From NCBI RefSeq assembly GCF_026262505.1, contig NC_067206.1:9730268-9794267 (forward strand): DNA of 64,000 bases, given 5' to 3'. The notes below the pieces were generated by a model that saw only the letters and a list, made by a program, of their open reading frames with translations, had not been told where the DNA came from and did not search any database. Below are positions 1 to 10,893 of this stretch, one piece after another. Made by a program: the position numbers and the translations under genes. How positions within the stretch are numbered: the first letter of the stretch is position 1; every line of letters begins with the position of its first letter. Source of the stretch: Trichomonas vaginalis G3. Its lineage: Eukaryota; Parabasalia; Trichomonadida; Trichomonadidae.

Positions 1-535
1 ATTATTAATGATACATAGTCATTACATTAACTTTTACGATCAAATACAATGATAATTTTGTGATTTATTGAATTATTACAAATAATTTTTAAGATTTAAT
101 GGTTATATGGCTGACATATTGAAACATAATACAGACTATAAGAAGTAATTAATGTTCTTCAATAAATTATTCATATTAAGCTATTTGAATATCTATTGTA
201 TTAATTCTTATCAACAAAATTACTTTGCACCATGTGAAATAAGGAGTTCAGATATTTCTTTGCTATTTTTATCTACAGCATAGCGAAAATCCGAAAACTA
301 CTTAAAATGTTGTCCGATATAAAAAAATTGGGGTGATTGAGGGGGAATGATGCGAAAATTATGAATTGAGGACTATAAGCATATCAAACCATTTTATTAC
401 ATTGAAAGGAAGGAAAATATAATAAAAAGAATGTAAAGTAAAGAAAAATGAACGAGAATTATTCTATATAAAGAATTTTTACAAGAGGGTATCGTAAGTA
501 TGAAAAAATATACAATAAAAAATAAAATAATATTA
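1..535. other. Intergenic, nothing recognised
   Basis: This AT-rich stretch at the window edge lies downstream (3') of the minus-strand beta-helix gene. I see no open frame of useful length, no RNA gene and no clear repeat in it. Confidence 0.4.
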
Positions 536-1732
536 TTAAGCGCGTTGGAAGTTCTTCTTCGAACGAGAAGACTCTCGAGGAGCTATGTATGGAGAAAGTT
601 TGATATAGAATATGATTGAAACGAAAATTCCAGCAACAATTCCGACTCCCATAATTACAATCAAAGCTTGGTCTTCTCTGAGCTTTGTATCCATGAAACG
701 TGGTATATTGTTTACCTGGATCGGAATCATTGATGCTGGGCAGAGATATGTGTTCAAAACTGTCATTGGAATCAAAGTAACGTTATCTCTGACTGTGCAG
801 CTTGCTGTTAGTATCCTTTCGGCATTTTCTGGTGCGCTTGAGAATATACAGTTAATAAATGTAATTTTGGCCGCTGGTAGAGCTTTTGATGCATCTGGCT
901 CGACTTTGTTGATAATTACGCTGTTAAAGACAGAGAGATCGTAGTTTTCAACGCAAATTAAGCCGGATTTAACTTCAGTCTTCTTTTCTTTAATCAAATT
1001 AAGTCCATTTATGATATGATACGAAGCAGCCTTAATTATAATGGCAAATGGAGTGTTGTCCATATCGTAGATATTATTATCGAGCTTGATAAGCTTGAAA
1101 TGTTCACATAAGAGGCAGCATTTAGGCTTAGAATCAATTGATTGGGAACGAGAAGAGTTTACTTGAGCTACAGCACATCTATCAGTCTGGAGTACAATGT
1201 CTGAGGATTTGCAACCTGCAAATGTAGATAGCGAAATAATTGAATTATCTCCGCCGTCAGTCTTCACACCACACTCTGTTGATACGCATTCTATGAAGCA
1301 CAAACTTGATATAACATTCTTCTTGGTACGTGTGAATATAATTGGGTACTGGCTGACTTCACATTTCGTAAAAGAAGATTTCGAAATGAAAAGAGGACGA
1401 GTTGACTCAATGTAAATTACTGGACGGTTGCTTTTGATATTGACAAAGTGACAGTTAGTAATTTCTACAGGGCTGTCAGATTCTTCTTGAAAAACTAATT
1501 CAATCGTAGTTGTTGTGGTAATCGTCTTGCTAGCCAATGCAACACTTCCAGATAGGCTGTTAGAGAATTTAGATGAATGAATTTTGAATGGTAAAGAGCT
1601 ATAAATAATTGGAGAAAATTGGCGTGAAAATGAGCAGGATTTGAGTGAGAAAACCTTATGTCCTGACAAAAGAGGAGACATAGAAAGCGATCTCTGTGAA
1701 ATCAAGTTCAAAATTGTTGTATTTATTGCCAT
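536..1732 (-). CDS. Beta-helix-like membrane-anchored surface protein
   Basis: 398 codons from an ATG. The central part (about residues 85-330) is a run of short beta-strand segments ending in small, Asn, Ser and Cys residues, such as ITNCHFVNI, SSFTKCEV and ITFINCIFSS. This is the look of a right-handed parallel beta-helix, as in the Pmp-like surface proteins of trichomonads. A single hydrophobic segment near residues 354-377 (ALIVIMGVGIVAGIF...) is followed by a short basic tail, so the protein is probably a type I membrane protein. The N-terminus is Ser-rich and has no clean signal peptide. A role at the cell surface is inferred from the architecture only; no catalytic motif is visible. 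Confidence 0.65.
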   Translation of the reverse strand: MAINTTILNLISQRSLSMSPLLSGHKVFSLKSCSFSRQFSPIIYSSLPFKIHSSKFSNSLSGSVALASKTITTTTTIELVFQEESDSPVEITNCHFVNIKSNRPVIYIESTRPLFISKSSFTKCEVSQYPIIFTRTKKNVISSLCFIECVSTECGVKTDGGDNSIISLSTFAGCKSSDIVLQTDRCAVAQVNSSRSQSIDSKPKCCLLCEHFKLIKLDNNIYDMDNTPFAIIIKAASYHIINGLNLIKEKKTEVKSGLICVENYDLSVFNSVIINKVEPDASKALPAAKITFINCIFSSAPENAERILTASCTVRDNVTLIPMTVLNTYLCPASMIPIQVNNIPRFMDTKLREDQALIVIMGVGIVAGIFVSIIFYIKLSPYIAPRESSRSKKNFQRA

Positions 1733-2317
1733 TTTAATATTTTTATCACTTTTTCATTTCTTAGAGAATGTTAGTTTCTTTTTGTTCTTGTGAATATGCT
1801 ATATGATTAACACGCTGTTTGGTTTTTCAGCTTAAAATGCATTGTTTATATAGAATATGCTAAAATATAAGATGATTCAACACAGAACAACCACATTTTT
1901 AATGCGGATACTCCAATATAGTAAATCCATATGGTTTATTTGAACAAAGAGCAAAATTTAATTTCTGCAATTGTAGAGTGAAAAAAACAATAGTCTATTT
2001 TGATCAATTGAAATATATTCAAGCATATCTACTTCTCTTTGTATTATCACACAATTGATGCGAAATCCTTTTTGCATTATCCCATATAATACAACACAGA
2101 GATCTCTAACTCTTGGGTTCAGCTGGTTTCTTTTGTGTATAGCTTAATTTTAAATATTTTGAGATTAGAGGATAAACATTCTTTCAAATGAAGATTAATT
2201 TTGAACAGAGTGCTGTTTACAAAATTTAATAGTAACTAGAATCCTCAAAAGGAGCTAAATTGATCAGTAATAGTACTTCAATGAATTGCTTTTGTGAAAT
2301 TTTTCATTTCACTTTTT
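1733..2317. other. Intergenic between divergent genes
   Basis: AT-rich DNA between the 5' ends of the minus-strand surface protein gene and the plus-strand ankyrin gene. Apart from the initiator-like element beside the ankyrin ATG, nothing was recognised. Confidence 0.4.
2304..2317 (+). promoter_or_regulatory. Initiator-like element of ankyrin gene
   Basis: TCATTTCACTTTTT directly precedes ATG at 2318. It holds two overlapping TCA(C/T)T cores of the trichomonad initiator type, which would give a 5' leader of only 7-12 nt. It also supports choosing this ATG over the upstream GTG in the same frame. Confidence 0.55.
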
Positions 2318-4414
2318 ATGAATCGAGAACTTGTAGACAAATTAATACAGTCATATAGTGATTATGACAAGCTAGTATCTGGGTTGTACAGACTAAATAC
2401 AATTGACGAAAACGAAATCACTAAAATCTACGAAGATATCAAAAAAATTTTAATTGAATCTAAAATAAACTCTCCATCACAGGTGATAATATTACTTGAA
2501 ACAGCAGCAACATATAATAATCGATATTTACGATCATATTGGAATATTTGCAAAAAGATTTTTGAAGAATTCCATCCATCCTTCATCAATGTTTCTGCTA
2601 CTTTTGATTACTTCTTTTACAAGGAATATCAAATTGTTTTTAGAGAAAGTCATAGAAAAAAATTCAAGGAATTTGAATCCAAAGGATATTCTTTGGATCT
2701 TCATGGAGAAAACTCTATTTACAGAGCTATCATGAATAACGATCTACAGTCACTTATACCATTAACAGAAATGGATGGATTTAATATAGATCAAACACTC
2801 AAATGCGAATTTTATCCAAAAACAAAAGAAGGATCTTCATTTCTGGAATTATGCTGTTATCACGGATCAGCAGATTGTTTTAAGTATTTTAGATCAAAAT
2901 TCAACTCTGAAATCACGGAACAGTGTTTACGATTTTCATTTTTAGGTGGAAATTCTGTAATAATGATCGAATGTTTGAAATATATAGTTCCTGATGAAAA
3001 ATGTATGGATTATGCAATTATTTCACATAATATTGATTTTGTGACATATTTAATGAATGTAAAAGAGTTGGGAATATATCATTATATGTGCGGATTTCAC
3101 AGGAATATCCATTTGTTCTTTATGTGCTTGAGTCAAGAAAAAAATTTGCAAAGATCATTAGTTTGCTCTATATATTTCAATATTTTGCCTCTCTGTCAAC
3201 TTCTTATTTCAAACGGTGCAAATATTGCTGAACAAGTTGATGGATTATCTGCTCTTCATATTGCTGCAGAAAATAATTGTAAGGAAATTACAGAGTTTAT
3301 TATTAAAAATGGAGTTGATGTTAATGTGAAAAATTCAGTTAATGCAACGCCCCTTCATTTTGCAGCATATTATAATAGTATAGATGCTGCAGAAATTTTA
3401 ATCGCAAATGGAGCAGATATTGAAGTTCGAGATGTTGATGGAAAAACTCCACTCCACGTTGCTGCCGAAAACAATAGTGCCGAAACTTTATTGCTTCTTA
3501 TTGACCATGGCGCAAATATAAATGTAAAAGATGTTTTGGAACAAACAGCACTTTTATACGCAGCACAAAATTATAGTATAGATTCAGCAAAAATTCTTCT
3601 TGAGCATAAAGCTGATATAAACATTCAAGATTCTAATGGCTCTGCTGCTATTCATTATGCGTCATATAGTGATAGTACAGAAATGTTATCACTTCTTTTA
3701 TCAAATGGAGCTGACATAAATCTAAAAGATAATAATGGAATGACTCCACTTACCTATGCGATTCCTGCCAATAAAAAGGACGTTTTCGAATTTCTTGTTT
3801 CTCATGGAGCTGATATCAAAACGAAATATGTAGATGGTGGTACAATTCTTCATCATGTAGCAAGAGTTAATTCTTTAGAAATAGCAGAATTTCTTATTTC
3901 ACAAGGCGCCGATTTCAATGAAGTAGATAATAGTGGAGAAAGTATTCTTCATATTGCAGCATTTTCAAATAGCCTTGAAATGACAAAGTATATAATTTCA
4001 TTAGGGGTTGATATAAACTCAAGAAACATCAATAAAGAAACACCTCTACATTACGCCACAAAATCTGATAGTAAAGAAGTCATGGAATTCCTGATTACAA
4101 ATGGTGCAGATCTTAATGCTCAAGATATTGATGGAAGAACTCCTCTTCATTACGCAGTTTTGAGAAATAATTCCACTACACTAGAGCTTCTTATTTCTCA
4201 TGGTGCAACAATTGATTCGAAAGATAATAATGGTCAAACTGCACTCCATAATGCAGCGTATGATGGGCGTTCAATTCAAATTGTACAGATTTTAGTTTCA
4301 CATGGTATAGATATTAATGCAAAAGATAAAAATCAGGAAACTGCCCTTCAAATAGCAAGGAATAATGAAAATACACAGATGGCAGCCTTTCTTGTTGCTA
4401 AAGGTGCCAAATAG
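2318..4414 (+). CDS. Ankyrin-repeat protein with DUF3447-type N-terminus
   Basis: 698 residues. The first 300 or so (MNRELVDKLIQSYSDYD..., then SPSQVIILLE, NNRYLRSYWNICKKIFEEFH) match the N-terminal region typical of the very large trichomonad ankyrin family (DUF3447-like). From about residue 305 to the end there are some 12 ankyrin repeats of 33 residues with the usual TPLHxAAxxNSxExxxxLIxxGADIN core. Ankyrin stacks bind partner proteins, and no catalytic domain is seen. The start is the ATG right after the initiator-like element. The family is expanded to hundreds of members in T. vaginalis, so the specific partner cannot be inferred. The frame is intact. Confidence 0.9.
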   Translation: MNRELVDKLIQSYSDYDKLVSGLYRLNTIDENEITKIYEDIKKILIESKINSPSQVIILLETAATYNNRYLRSYWNICKKIFEEFHPSFINVSATFDYFFYKEYQIVFRESHRKKFKEFESKGYSLDLHGENSIYRAIMNNDLQSLIPLTEMDGFNIDQTLKCEFYPKTKEGSSFLELCCYHGSADCFKYFRSKFNSEITEQCLRFSFLGGNSVIMIECLKYIVPDEKCMDYAIISHNIDFVTYLMNVKELGIYHYMCGFHRNIHLFFMCLSQEKNLQRSLVCSIYFNILPLCQLLISNGANIAEQVDGLSALHIAAENNCKEITEFIIKNGVDVNVKNSVNATPLHFAAYYNSIDAAEILIANGADIEVRDVDGKTPLHVAAENNSAETLLLLIDHGANINVKDVLEQTALLYAAQNYSIDSAKILLEHKADINIQDSNGSAAIHYASYSDSTEMLSLLLSNGADINLKDNNGMTPLTYAIPANKKDVFEFLVSHGADIKTKYVDGGTILHHVARVNSLEIAEFLISQGADFNEVDNSGESILHIAAFSNSLEMTKYIISLGVDINSRNINKETPLHYATKSDSKEVMEFLITNGADLNAQDIDGRTPLHYAVLRNNSTTLELLISHGATIDSKDNNGQTALHNAAYDGRSIQIVQILVSHGIDINAKDKNQETALQIARNNENTQMAAFLVAKGAK

Positions 4415-4613
4415 ATAATAATTAGTATTAATTTTATTGAAAATATTCTAAAATATAGAAAATTTTATAAAAAATGTGTTGAATCATTTTGAAAAATATC
4501 ATAATTATCATAAACAGAGACGTTTTATAAAATAATTTTTAAATAATTTAAATAACGAAGAGTTTAATAATAAATTATTATCAATATGGACTTGGAAAGC
4601 AGAACTATTAGTT

Positions 4614-5657
4614 TTACTTACCGATTTCTTTTGCAATCTCTCCCCAAACAGTGATCATTTGGTTCCAGAAAGCATCGTGGCCTCCTTCCTTAAGTTTGAG
4701 GCAGACTGTAGCGTTGTCTGGCTTGACAATCTTTGTTGGATCCTTCTTCTTCAAGATAAGGTTTGTGCAGCAGCATCCGTAAGTATATTCACCTTTTGTC
4801 TCGATATCGACATGGCAGCGAACATGTTCGAACCATTCTGGTGCAATAAGATGGAATGCAGCAACTGGATCGTGTAATGGTGGGTCGATGAAGCCGAAAA
4901 CGTCGCGATACGTATCTTTGAAGAAGAAGAGAAGTTTAATGATCATTTCTGTGAACTTAGGAGAGTATGGTTCTGTAGCGGCTTTGATGTCGTTGATGAC
5001 TTTCTCTGTAACAAGGACTGTATGAGTGATATCTAATGGAGCAGCGAAAGTGTAGTCGACTCCTGACTGGAGGATGTTAGAAATAGCTTCTGGATCGATG
5101 AGTACGTTGAATTCGGCAAATGGCATGATATTTCCGACAATCATAAAGTTGCCAGCCATTGTAGTCATTCTGATCTTCTTAGCATCTTCTGGATAGGCGA
5201 GAAGATACTGTGCGATGTTAGTTTCGGATCCTGTTGAGATAATATCGAACTTATCTTCGGCGGCTGAAACTAATCTGTGAAGATGCTTGAAGAAGTCATC
5301 TGGACGGAGTTCAGACTCGTCTTTGTATCCAAGGATGTCTAAAGCTGGGTTTCTTGGCATTGTTCTGTCGATTTCTGACCAATCAACGCCGCCAAGACCT
5401 GATTCTCCGTGAATCTCTGGGCAAGCGACTGATTCACGAGTGAGTGGCTTAGAATAGCCTCTGTAAACTGGAATCTTGTCGGCACGCTTGATCAAATTGA
5501 GTGTTCTGCGTGCATTTTGATATGTTTTGTTGACTGTTTGATTTCCGTGTGTTGTAGAAATGTACTGAACGTCAAGCTTTGGGCTATAGACAGCAAGCAT
5601 GATCATTGCAAGATCATCATGGCCTGGGTCGCAGTCAAGAGCACACTTGATTGACAT
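4614..5657 (-). CDS. Inosine-uridine preferring nucleoside hydrolase
   Basis: 347 residues. The N-terminal DCDPGHDDLAM is the DxDPGxDD calcium and ribose binding signature of the IUNH family, and the usual length is about 310-350. Further family features are the GNQTVNKTYQNA segment after strand 2, the central substrate-pocket region (TMAGNF..., PFAEFNVLIDPEAI, equivalent to the N-x-x-x-D-P-x-A stretch) and DPPLHDPVAAFHLI, which carries the C-terminal His-Asp pair. The enzyme cleaves N-ribosyl bonds of nucleosides and fits the purine and pyrimidine salvage on which trichomonads depend. It is probably cytosolic, because no signal peptide is seen. Base preference cannot be read from the sequence. 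Confidence 0.9.
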   Translation of the reverse strand: MSIKCALDCDPGHDDLAMIMLAVYSPKLDVQYISTTHGNQTVNKTYQNARRTLNLIKRADKIPVYRGYSKPLTRESVACPEIHGESGLGGVDWSEIDRTMPRNPALDILGYKDESELRPDDFFKHLHRLVSAAEDKFDIISTGSETNIAQYLLAYPEDAKKIRMTTMAGNFMIVGNIMPFAEFNVLIDPEAISNILQSGVDYTFAAPLDITHTVLVTEKVINDIKAATEPYSPKFTEMIIKLLFFFKDTYRDVFGFIDPPLHDPVAAFHLIAPEWFEHVRCHVDIETKGEYTYGCCCTNLILKKKDPTKIVKPDNATVCLKLKEGGHDAFWNQMITVWGEIAKEIGK

Positions 5658-5987
5658 TTTTTGTGTAAAATTTCTTTATCGTTTCCCATCAGCAACCTTC
5701 TTTCGTATCCGCAAACATTCAAATTGCCATTGTTAGAGAATAGCACTGTAACATCAACAAAAAGCGTTATAAGCATTGAGGGAGCCTCTACATCATTGAA
5801 CTTCGAGTTACAGTTGAATGATTACACCCCAATACCTCATTAAAGCAATCTATAACGGGACACATGTTTTCCCATATGTGCTTGGGCTATATTTTACATA
5901 TAAAAGCTGAAATATATTTTCCAAAATGATCGAAAAAATTATACTGATTATATAAGCCCCATCACTTGGTACTAAAATAAACACATC

Positions 5988-7044
5988 TAAGGGTTTCGTT
6001 TTGCGAAAAAAACGTACAATACGCAATTTCGCTAAAAAAACATTTAGCTAGCAATTTCGACCTTTGACTCCACTCAAGACGTCACTTTTTTAATTTTGCG
6101 GTATCATATTTTTGGAAAATCTTTATGAATATTATATAAAAAGTCTCTTTAATATCTATATTTCATATTTTTATCGATTTTTAAAGTTTTTGCGAAAAGT
6201 ATTCAATTATTTTTGCTATTTGGTCGGGTAATTGTCAGATTTGCGACATTTTCTGATATGATATTCAGATTCTACGTTGATAATAATGCTTATAGAACCC
6301 TCTTGCTATTGTGTCAAAATTGCGAAACCGATAGCAAAAATATCTCGCAATATCAAAATTGAGATATTGAGTGAATTATGCATTATAGAGATTAAAAATC
6401 TGATTTGTGAAAACATCTCATCAGTTTCTAGCTAATTCAAAAATCTTTACTATCTTATTCGATTAAAATGAAAATGGAATAGTTTCATTATGCTTTAAAT
6501 GACAGCCTTATAATATAATCATAGTTTTCGCTCAATATGCAGCATTTTTTTTTCGAAATCTATGGTCAATGTCCTAAATACTGATTGCTTTGCATTCATA
6601 TCTCTTACATTTTCTATACCCACATCACTATTCATTGCTATTCCTATCTTTTTCATTTTTGTTTGTTTCTCATAATTTCTCAAAAAACACGATAACTTGA
6701 TATTTGTAAATATCATACTTTATAACGTAAATAAGAAATTGACCTATTAAGAAAAGCAGTAATGAAAAGAAAATCTGAAATTCATAAAAATTACAAGTTT
6801 CTGATGACAATTAGCTTAATTAAACCAGGTACAAGATTATATAATTGTATTTTCTATCCAATTATCCATATAATATCTTATCCAGAAAAAATAACTTGAT
6901 CAATACCAAATGATTTTTTAACTAGTAAATAAAGTATTTTCTTTACACACACATTGTATATCATAGTTTTTTTTTTTGGTTTCGCAAAACATCCAAAAAC
7001 AAATATGCTATAAAAGTGACAATTTTAGCAAAACGAAACCCTTA
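5988..7044. mobile_element. Non-autonomous DNA transposon (MITE-like), 1,057 bp
   Basis: The element begins TAAGGGTTTCGTTTTGC and ends with the exact reverse complement GCAAAACGAAACCCTTA, giving 17-bp terminal inverted repeats. Both sides carry a 7-bp direct repeat, ACACATC (5981-5987 and 7045-7051), read as the target-site duplication. The interior is AT-rich with several scattered TTGCGAAA/TTTCGCAA motifs and has no transposase-like frame, so it would need a transposase supplied in trans. The superfamily is not assigned. The 7-bp duplication could be 8 bp if one base has changed. Confidence 0.65.
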
Positions 7045-7614
7045 ACACATCACCTATTTTTTGAAATCATATGGCAAAGCTTATTATTTCATATAAGACA
7101 TATTTTTAATAAGAACTGAAGGAGACTATGAATTGATGATTTATTCTTCTAGAATATATCTTTACAGATAATATATACGCTTAGTATATAGAAGTCCAAC
7201 TTAAATCTTGATAGATTCCATCGGAATAGAAGATAAAGAAATTAAAAATATAGAATCATTCGATCAGTTCTCTAAAATCTGATACCGATGCGATAGAGGC
7301 ATAATTCCTTAGACTAGTGATCATTGGTTCTCTATATTAAAAAAAAAAATATTATTCAATCAAAGGAATTTCATTATAAGACCAAGGACCTTCTGATTGT
7401 ATAAAGATACCTTTCTCAAATCGACCATTAATCTGAAAGCAATATCGAAACCGAACATACTCTTACTATTCTCATTACATGTATTCAAAATGATCTGACA
7501 TACCTATCAAATTCTCAAATTACATTACAATCGAAATCACCAAATAATCACAATTACAGTAATTTTCCTTAAAATCAACAAAACTGACAATTGCCATTTA
7601 TATTTTTTTCTTCA
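7045..7614. other. Intergenic, nothing recognised
   Basis: AT-rich spacer between the non-autonomous transposon and the Rab-like gene. No open frame or repeat was recognised. Confidence 0.4.
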
Positions 7615-8196
7615 ATGGCTGAAGTTGCCCCAGAATATAAAGTTATTATGATCGGAGAGTCATTCGTTGGTAAGACATGCATTGTTAATCGCTTTTGGGG
7701 TAAAATTTTCAATTCCAATGAAGCACCAACCATCGCAGCATCTTATATTCAAGTTCCTTTACAGTTAAAGCTCGAAGATCTCAATAGAACTGTTGACGTC
7801 AAGCTCAACATATGGGATACGGCCGGTACAGAAAAGTTCCAGTGCCTAGTACCTTTATATGCACGAACAGCGGACGCTTTGATCGTTGTATTCGATGCAT
7901 CCAACTTAGTCAGCTTTGAGGGTGCTAAAAAGTGGTATATGAAAGTATTGGAAGATACAGGATCCAACCCTGTCGCAGTTTTATGCGCAAATAAAATTGA
8001 TCTTGTCTCAGATTTCAATCATCCAGAGTCTGCTGAATGGGCAGCAAAGAATGGACTCAATTACATGAAAACTTCCGCACTAACAGGTCAAAATATTTCA
8101 GAAACATTTTATAAAATTGCTGAACAATTATACAGAGCCGAAGTCAAACCAGAAAATAGACTAGAACCAGTTGAGAAAAAGAAATCTTGCTGCTAA
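7615..8196 (+). CDS. Rab-family small GTPase
   Basis: 193 residues from ATG 7615 (TTCTTCAATGG context; an upstream in-frame TTG was ignored). G1 is GESFVGKT, the switch I threonine lies in NEAPTIAASY, G3 is WDTAGTE, G4 is NKID and G5 is TSA. The C-terminus KKKSCC ends in a double cysteine suited to geranylgeranylation, so the protein is expected on a membrane of the secretory or endocytic system. Trichomonads have a greatly expanded Rab set, and I cannot assign a subfamily. G3 has Thr where most Rabs have the catalytic Gln (DTAGQE). The same change occurs in Rap1 and is linked there to slow intrinsic GTP hydrolysis. The frame is intact. Confidence 0.92.
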   Translation: MAEVAPEYKVIMIGESFVGKTCIVNRFWGKIFNSNEAPTIAASYIQVPLQLKLEDLNRTVDVKLNIWDTAGTEKFQCLVPLYARTADALIVVFDASNLVSFEGAKKWYMKVLEDTGSNPVAVLCANKIDLVSDFNHPESAEWAAKNGLNYMKTSALTGQNISETFYKIAEQLYRAEVKPENRLEPVEKKKSCC

Positions 8197-9289
8197 TAAT
8201 ATCTTTTCCTTGTTTTTTAACATTATAATAAACTTAGAACGGTTTTTGTTTGTAATTAGGCAACACTACTGTTGATTTTCCACTGCTCTACATGAATTTA
8301 CAGTATCCCAATACTATTATAAAAATAATATTAAATATTTATTTTCTTGATAAATTTAATTGGATTTGGAGATTGAAATCAATCATTACGAGTATTACCT
8401 ATACTAAAATGAGAATCGATCTTAAAAATTGTTGAGTCAATATCAATGAAAATGTTAGATACAGTTAATTTCGAGCTTTATGTAAGTCACATCATATCTA
8501 CTCAGATCGGGAATCATATTTACTTGAATTAAATGGATCGTATACGCATTAGTAGCTAGATGGAAACATAGATTTCCGTAAGTTTGATGAATATTTCTTT
8601 CAACGGTGCAAATAACTATATTTCAAATTTGTAGGTAAGTTGAAGGAGTGAATAAGTACAAGGAAAACTTTTAGTCTCTCTTACATTGCTTGCATATCGA
8701 TGTTTCGATGCGCTCAAACATCTGAAATTGCGTTTATAATAGCCTTATAAAGCTACAGACCATTGCTGATACAATTAATTGAATGAAAATTTCAAAAGCT
8801 CGCGTTTATGCAAAACTATATCATTCACATGCGTTGCAGTATATCATTTTAAATATAACCAAAGAGAACCTTACGATATCTTTGTGAGGAAGAAGCGATG
8901 TAAAAACAGTTTATGATTGCGATGGTCTGTAAATGTTATAAAGTAGACTATCCTTATTTATTATTTGGATATTGCGTCAAAAAAAGACCCATATGGGTGT
9001 AAACAAATCCGACCAGTCAGCATTCAAAATTCTGATAATTCAAACCATCTGTTTATTTTTGAGAATGAGACTTAAGAAGGGGAGACATTGTTGGCATAAT
9101 CCATATATACAGAAAAACCCATCATTTTTTCTTTGGGTATTTTGAAAGTTGATTCTCAATTTTTTGAAAGTTTAGAGGTGAAATTATTTTTTTATTGGCT
9201 AAATGTATTGTAATGTATTATTTATAAATCGATAAAACTCTACCGTAAATTTTATATTGATTATCAAACATCACCTCATTTTTCGAGAT
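8197..9289. other. Long intergenic region, nothing recognised
   Basis: About 1.1 kb of AT-rich DNA between the Rab-like gene and glucokinase. No open frame, RNA gene or repeat was recognised apart from the initiator at its 3' end. Confidence 0.4.
9276..9284 (+). promoter_or_regulatory. Initiator element of glucokinase gene
   Basis: TCATTTTTC lies 5 nt before ATG 9290. It matches the trichomonad initiator TCA(C/T)T(A/T), with the presumed start at A 9278 giving a leader of about 12 nt. Confidence 0.65.
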
Positions 9290-10417
9290 ATGTTCTCAAT
9301 CGATCTCATCCAACAAATTAAGGAATGGAAGAGAGGCTCAACACTACCAATCTGCCTTGGCTGCGATGTCGGTGGCTCTGGTCTCCGCGTAAGACTCTCT
9401 GATTTCCACGATTCTGCTAAATACGTTGATCTTGGCCATGCAAAGGCTCAGAAGACAGCAGAACTTCTTAAGGTTCTCGAAGACCTTCAGCAGAAGATCT
9501 TACAAGTCGAACCAACAACTGTTTGCCTTGGTGCTGCTATCGCTGTTGCAGGCCCAATCAAAAACAACACAGTTATCTTAACAAACTGGAAGGGCCCAGC
9601 TGAGGAGCGCACACTCTCCATCACACAACTTCCAAAGGGCCTCTTCCCAAAGGATCGCTCATATTTCCTTAACGATCTCGAAGCTGGCGCTTATGGTGTT
9701 ATCGCCGCTTATGAGCAGAGCATCCTCGAAGAGAACTTCGTCCAACTCTTCACAGATCGTGCCCCAACAGGCCCAATTCTTGCTAAGGGCAGAACAGCAG
9801 TTCTTGCTATGGGCTCTGGCCTTGGTGCTGCTCTTGTCACACGCACACCACTCCTCAAGAACCCATTAGTTCTCCCAACAGAACTCGGCCACCTCCAAAT
9901 TGCTCCAAACATGGCTACACACAAGTACTTCCAGGACGAACAAGAACTCATCCAGCACATTTCCGACCACTACTATGGCGGAAAGCTTGACCCAGAGTAC
10001 GAAGATATCTGCTCTGGCCGTGGTCTCCAACTCGCCTTCCAGTTCTACCACAAGAAGCTCACAGGCGAAGTCTTACCACTCGAACAAATCGATGCTGGTG
10101 ATGTTGCTAAGAAGGCCATCGCTGGCGAGAAGGATGCTTACAACGCTCTCCGCGCTCACTACATCTTCTACTTAAGAGCTGCTAAGGCTATCGCTACATC
10201 CCTCTCCTGCGAGTCTTGCGTTCTTTCCCTTGATAACCAAGTCAAGAACCACCCATTCGTTATGAAAATCGCTAAGGAGCTCGAAGAAGAGTTTTACGAA
10301 CTCATCCGCCCAGACTGGATGACATCAGTCCGTGTCTACTCTCAGAAGTCCATCCTCAACTTCAACATTCTCGGCACAGACTACATGGCACATGCTATTG
10401 CCAACAAGCCACAGTAA
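9290..10417 (+). CDS. Glucokinase (bacterial-type)
   Basis: 375 residues from ATG 9290. The N-terminal LGCDVGGSGLRVRLSD is the phosphate-1 motif of the hexokinase/actin-fold sugar kinases. AAIAVAGPIKNN, FLNDLEAGAYG (catalytic Asp in the L-N-D-x-E-A motif), AMGSGLGAAL (phosphate-2) and PTELGHLQIAP (glucose-binding E-x-G-H) follow in the order of bacterial group A glucokinases. The enzyme phosphorylates glucose with ATP at the entry to glycolysis and matches the type known from T. vaginalis. Codons are much richer in G and C than in neighbouring genes (GCC, CTC, AAG), as in highly expressed trichomonad genes. The start is set by the initiator directly upstream. Confidence 0.93.
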   Translation: MFSIDLIQQIKEWKRGSTLPICLGCDVGGSGLRVRLSDFHDSAKYVDLGHAKAQKTAELLKVLEDLQQKILQVEPTTVCLGAAIAVAGPIKNNTVILTNWKGPAEERTLSITQLPKGLFPKDRSYFLNDLEAGAYGVIAAYEQSILEENFVQLFTDRAPTGPILAKGRTAVLAMGSGLGAALVTRTPLLKNPLVLPTELGHLQIAPNMATHKYFQDEQELIQHISDHYYGGKLDPEYEDICSGRGLQLAFQFYHKKLTGEVLPLEQIDAGDVAKKAIAGEKDAYNALRAHYIFYLRAAKAIATSLSCESCVLSLDNQVKNHPFVMKIAKELEEEFYELIRPDWMTSVRVYSQKSILNFNILGTDYMAHAIANKPQ

Positions 10418-10893
10418 GTGATTGTAAAAAATTCCGATTCAACTTATGTAGCAATTATTACTTCTTTTTAAACACACTTATATAAATACAATAAGTCATA
10501 ACATATAAATTTGTTATCTGTCATCTTATTTACACTCCCATTTTCACAATTGAAAAAATATCTTAGGTTTTTTAGCGCTATCAACAAAATTAGCACAAAA
10601 ATATAGCATATCTTCTGCTTTAATAGTTAAACTACGTTAGATATATTGCCATATTAATGATTTTCAAGCGTTTTCGAATTGAAATTAGCATTTAACCTCC
10701 ATTAATGCACAAAAATATGCAAACATATATGAAACAATGCAATACAATTTCAATATGCGATGTCTTGACGATTAATATGAGATACTTGCGATCTGTAATG
10801 AATTTCAGATCGGCAACTTTTACTAAGCTCCTGAGTACATGCTACAGCATGGACTAGTCATCTGGATTTCGCAACGACAAATCATTTTTCTGA
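10418..10893. other. Intergenic, initiator only
   Basis: AT-rich spacer with no open frame. TCATTTTTC at 10882-10890 is an initiator-like element 3 nt before the next ATG. Confidence 0.4.
10882..10890 (+). promoter_or_regulatory. Initiator element of GT-C-like gene
   Basis: TCATTTTTC is followed by TGA and ATG 10894, with an A+1 to ATG distance of about 10 nt. It has the same form as the glucokinase initiator. Confidence 0.6.

Noticed and set aside
6519-6716. 65-codon frame inside the 5988-7044 transposon
   Set aside because: Too short and without transposase motifs; treated as chance within a non-autonomous element.
9709-10175. Three frames overlapping glucokinase on other frames
   Set aside because: They are shadows caused by the G/C-rich codon bias of glucokinase.
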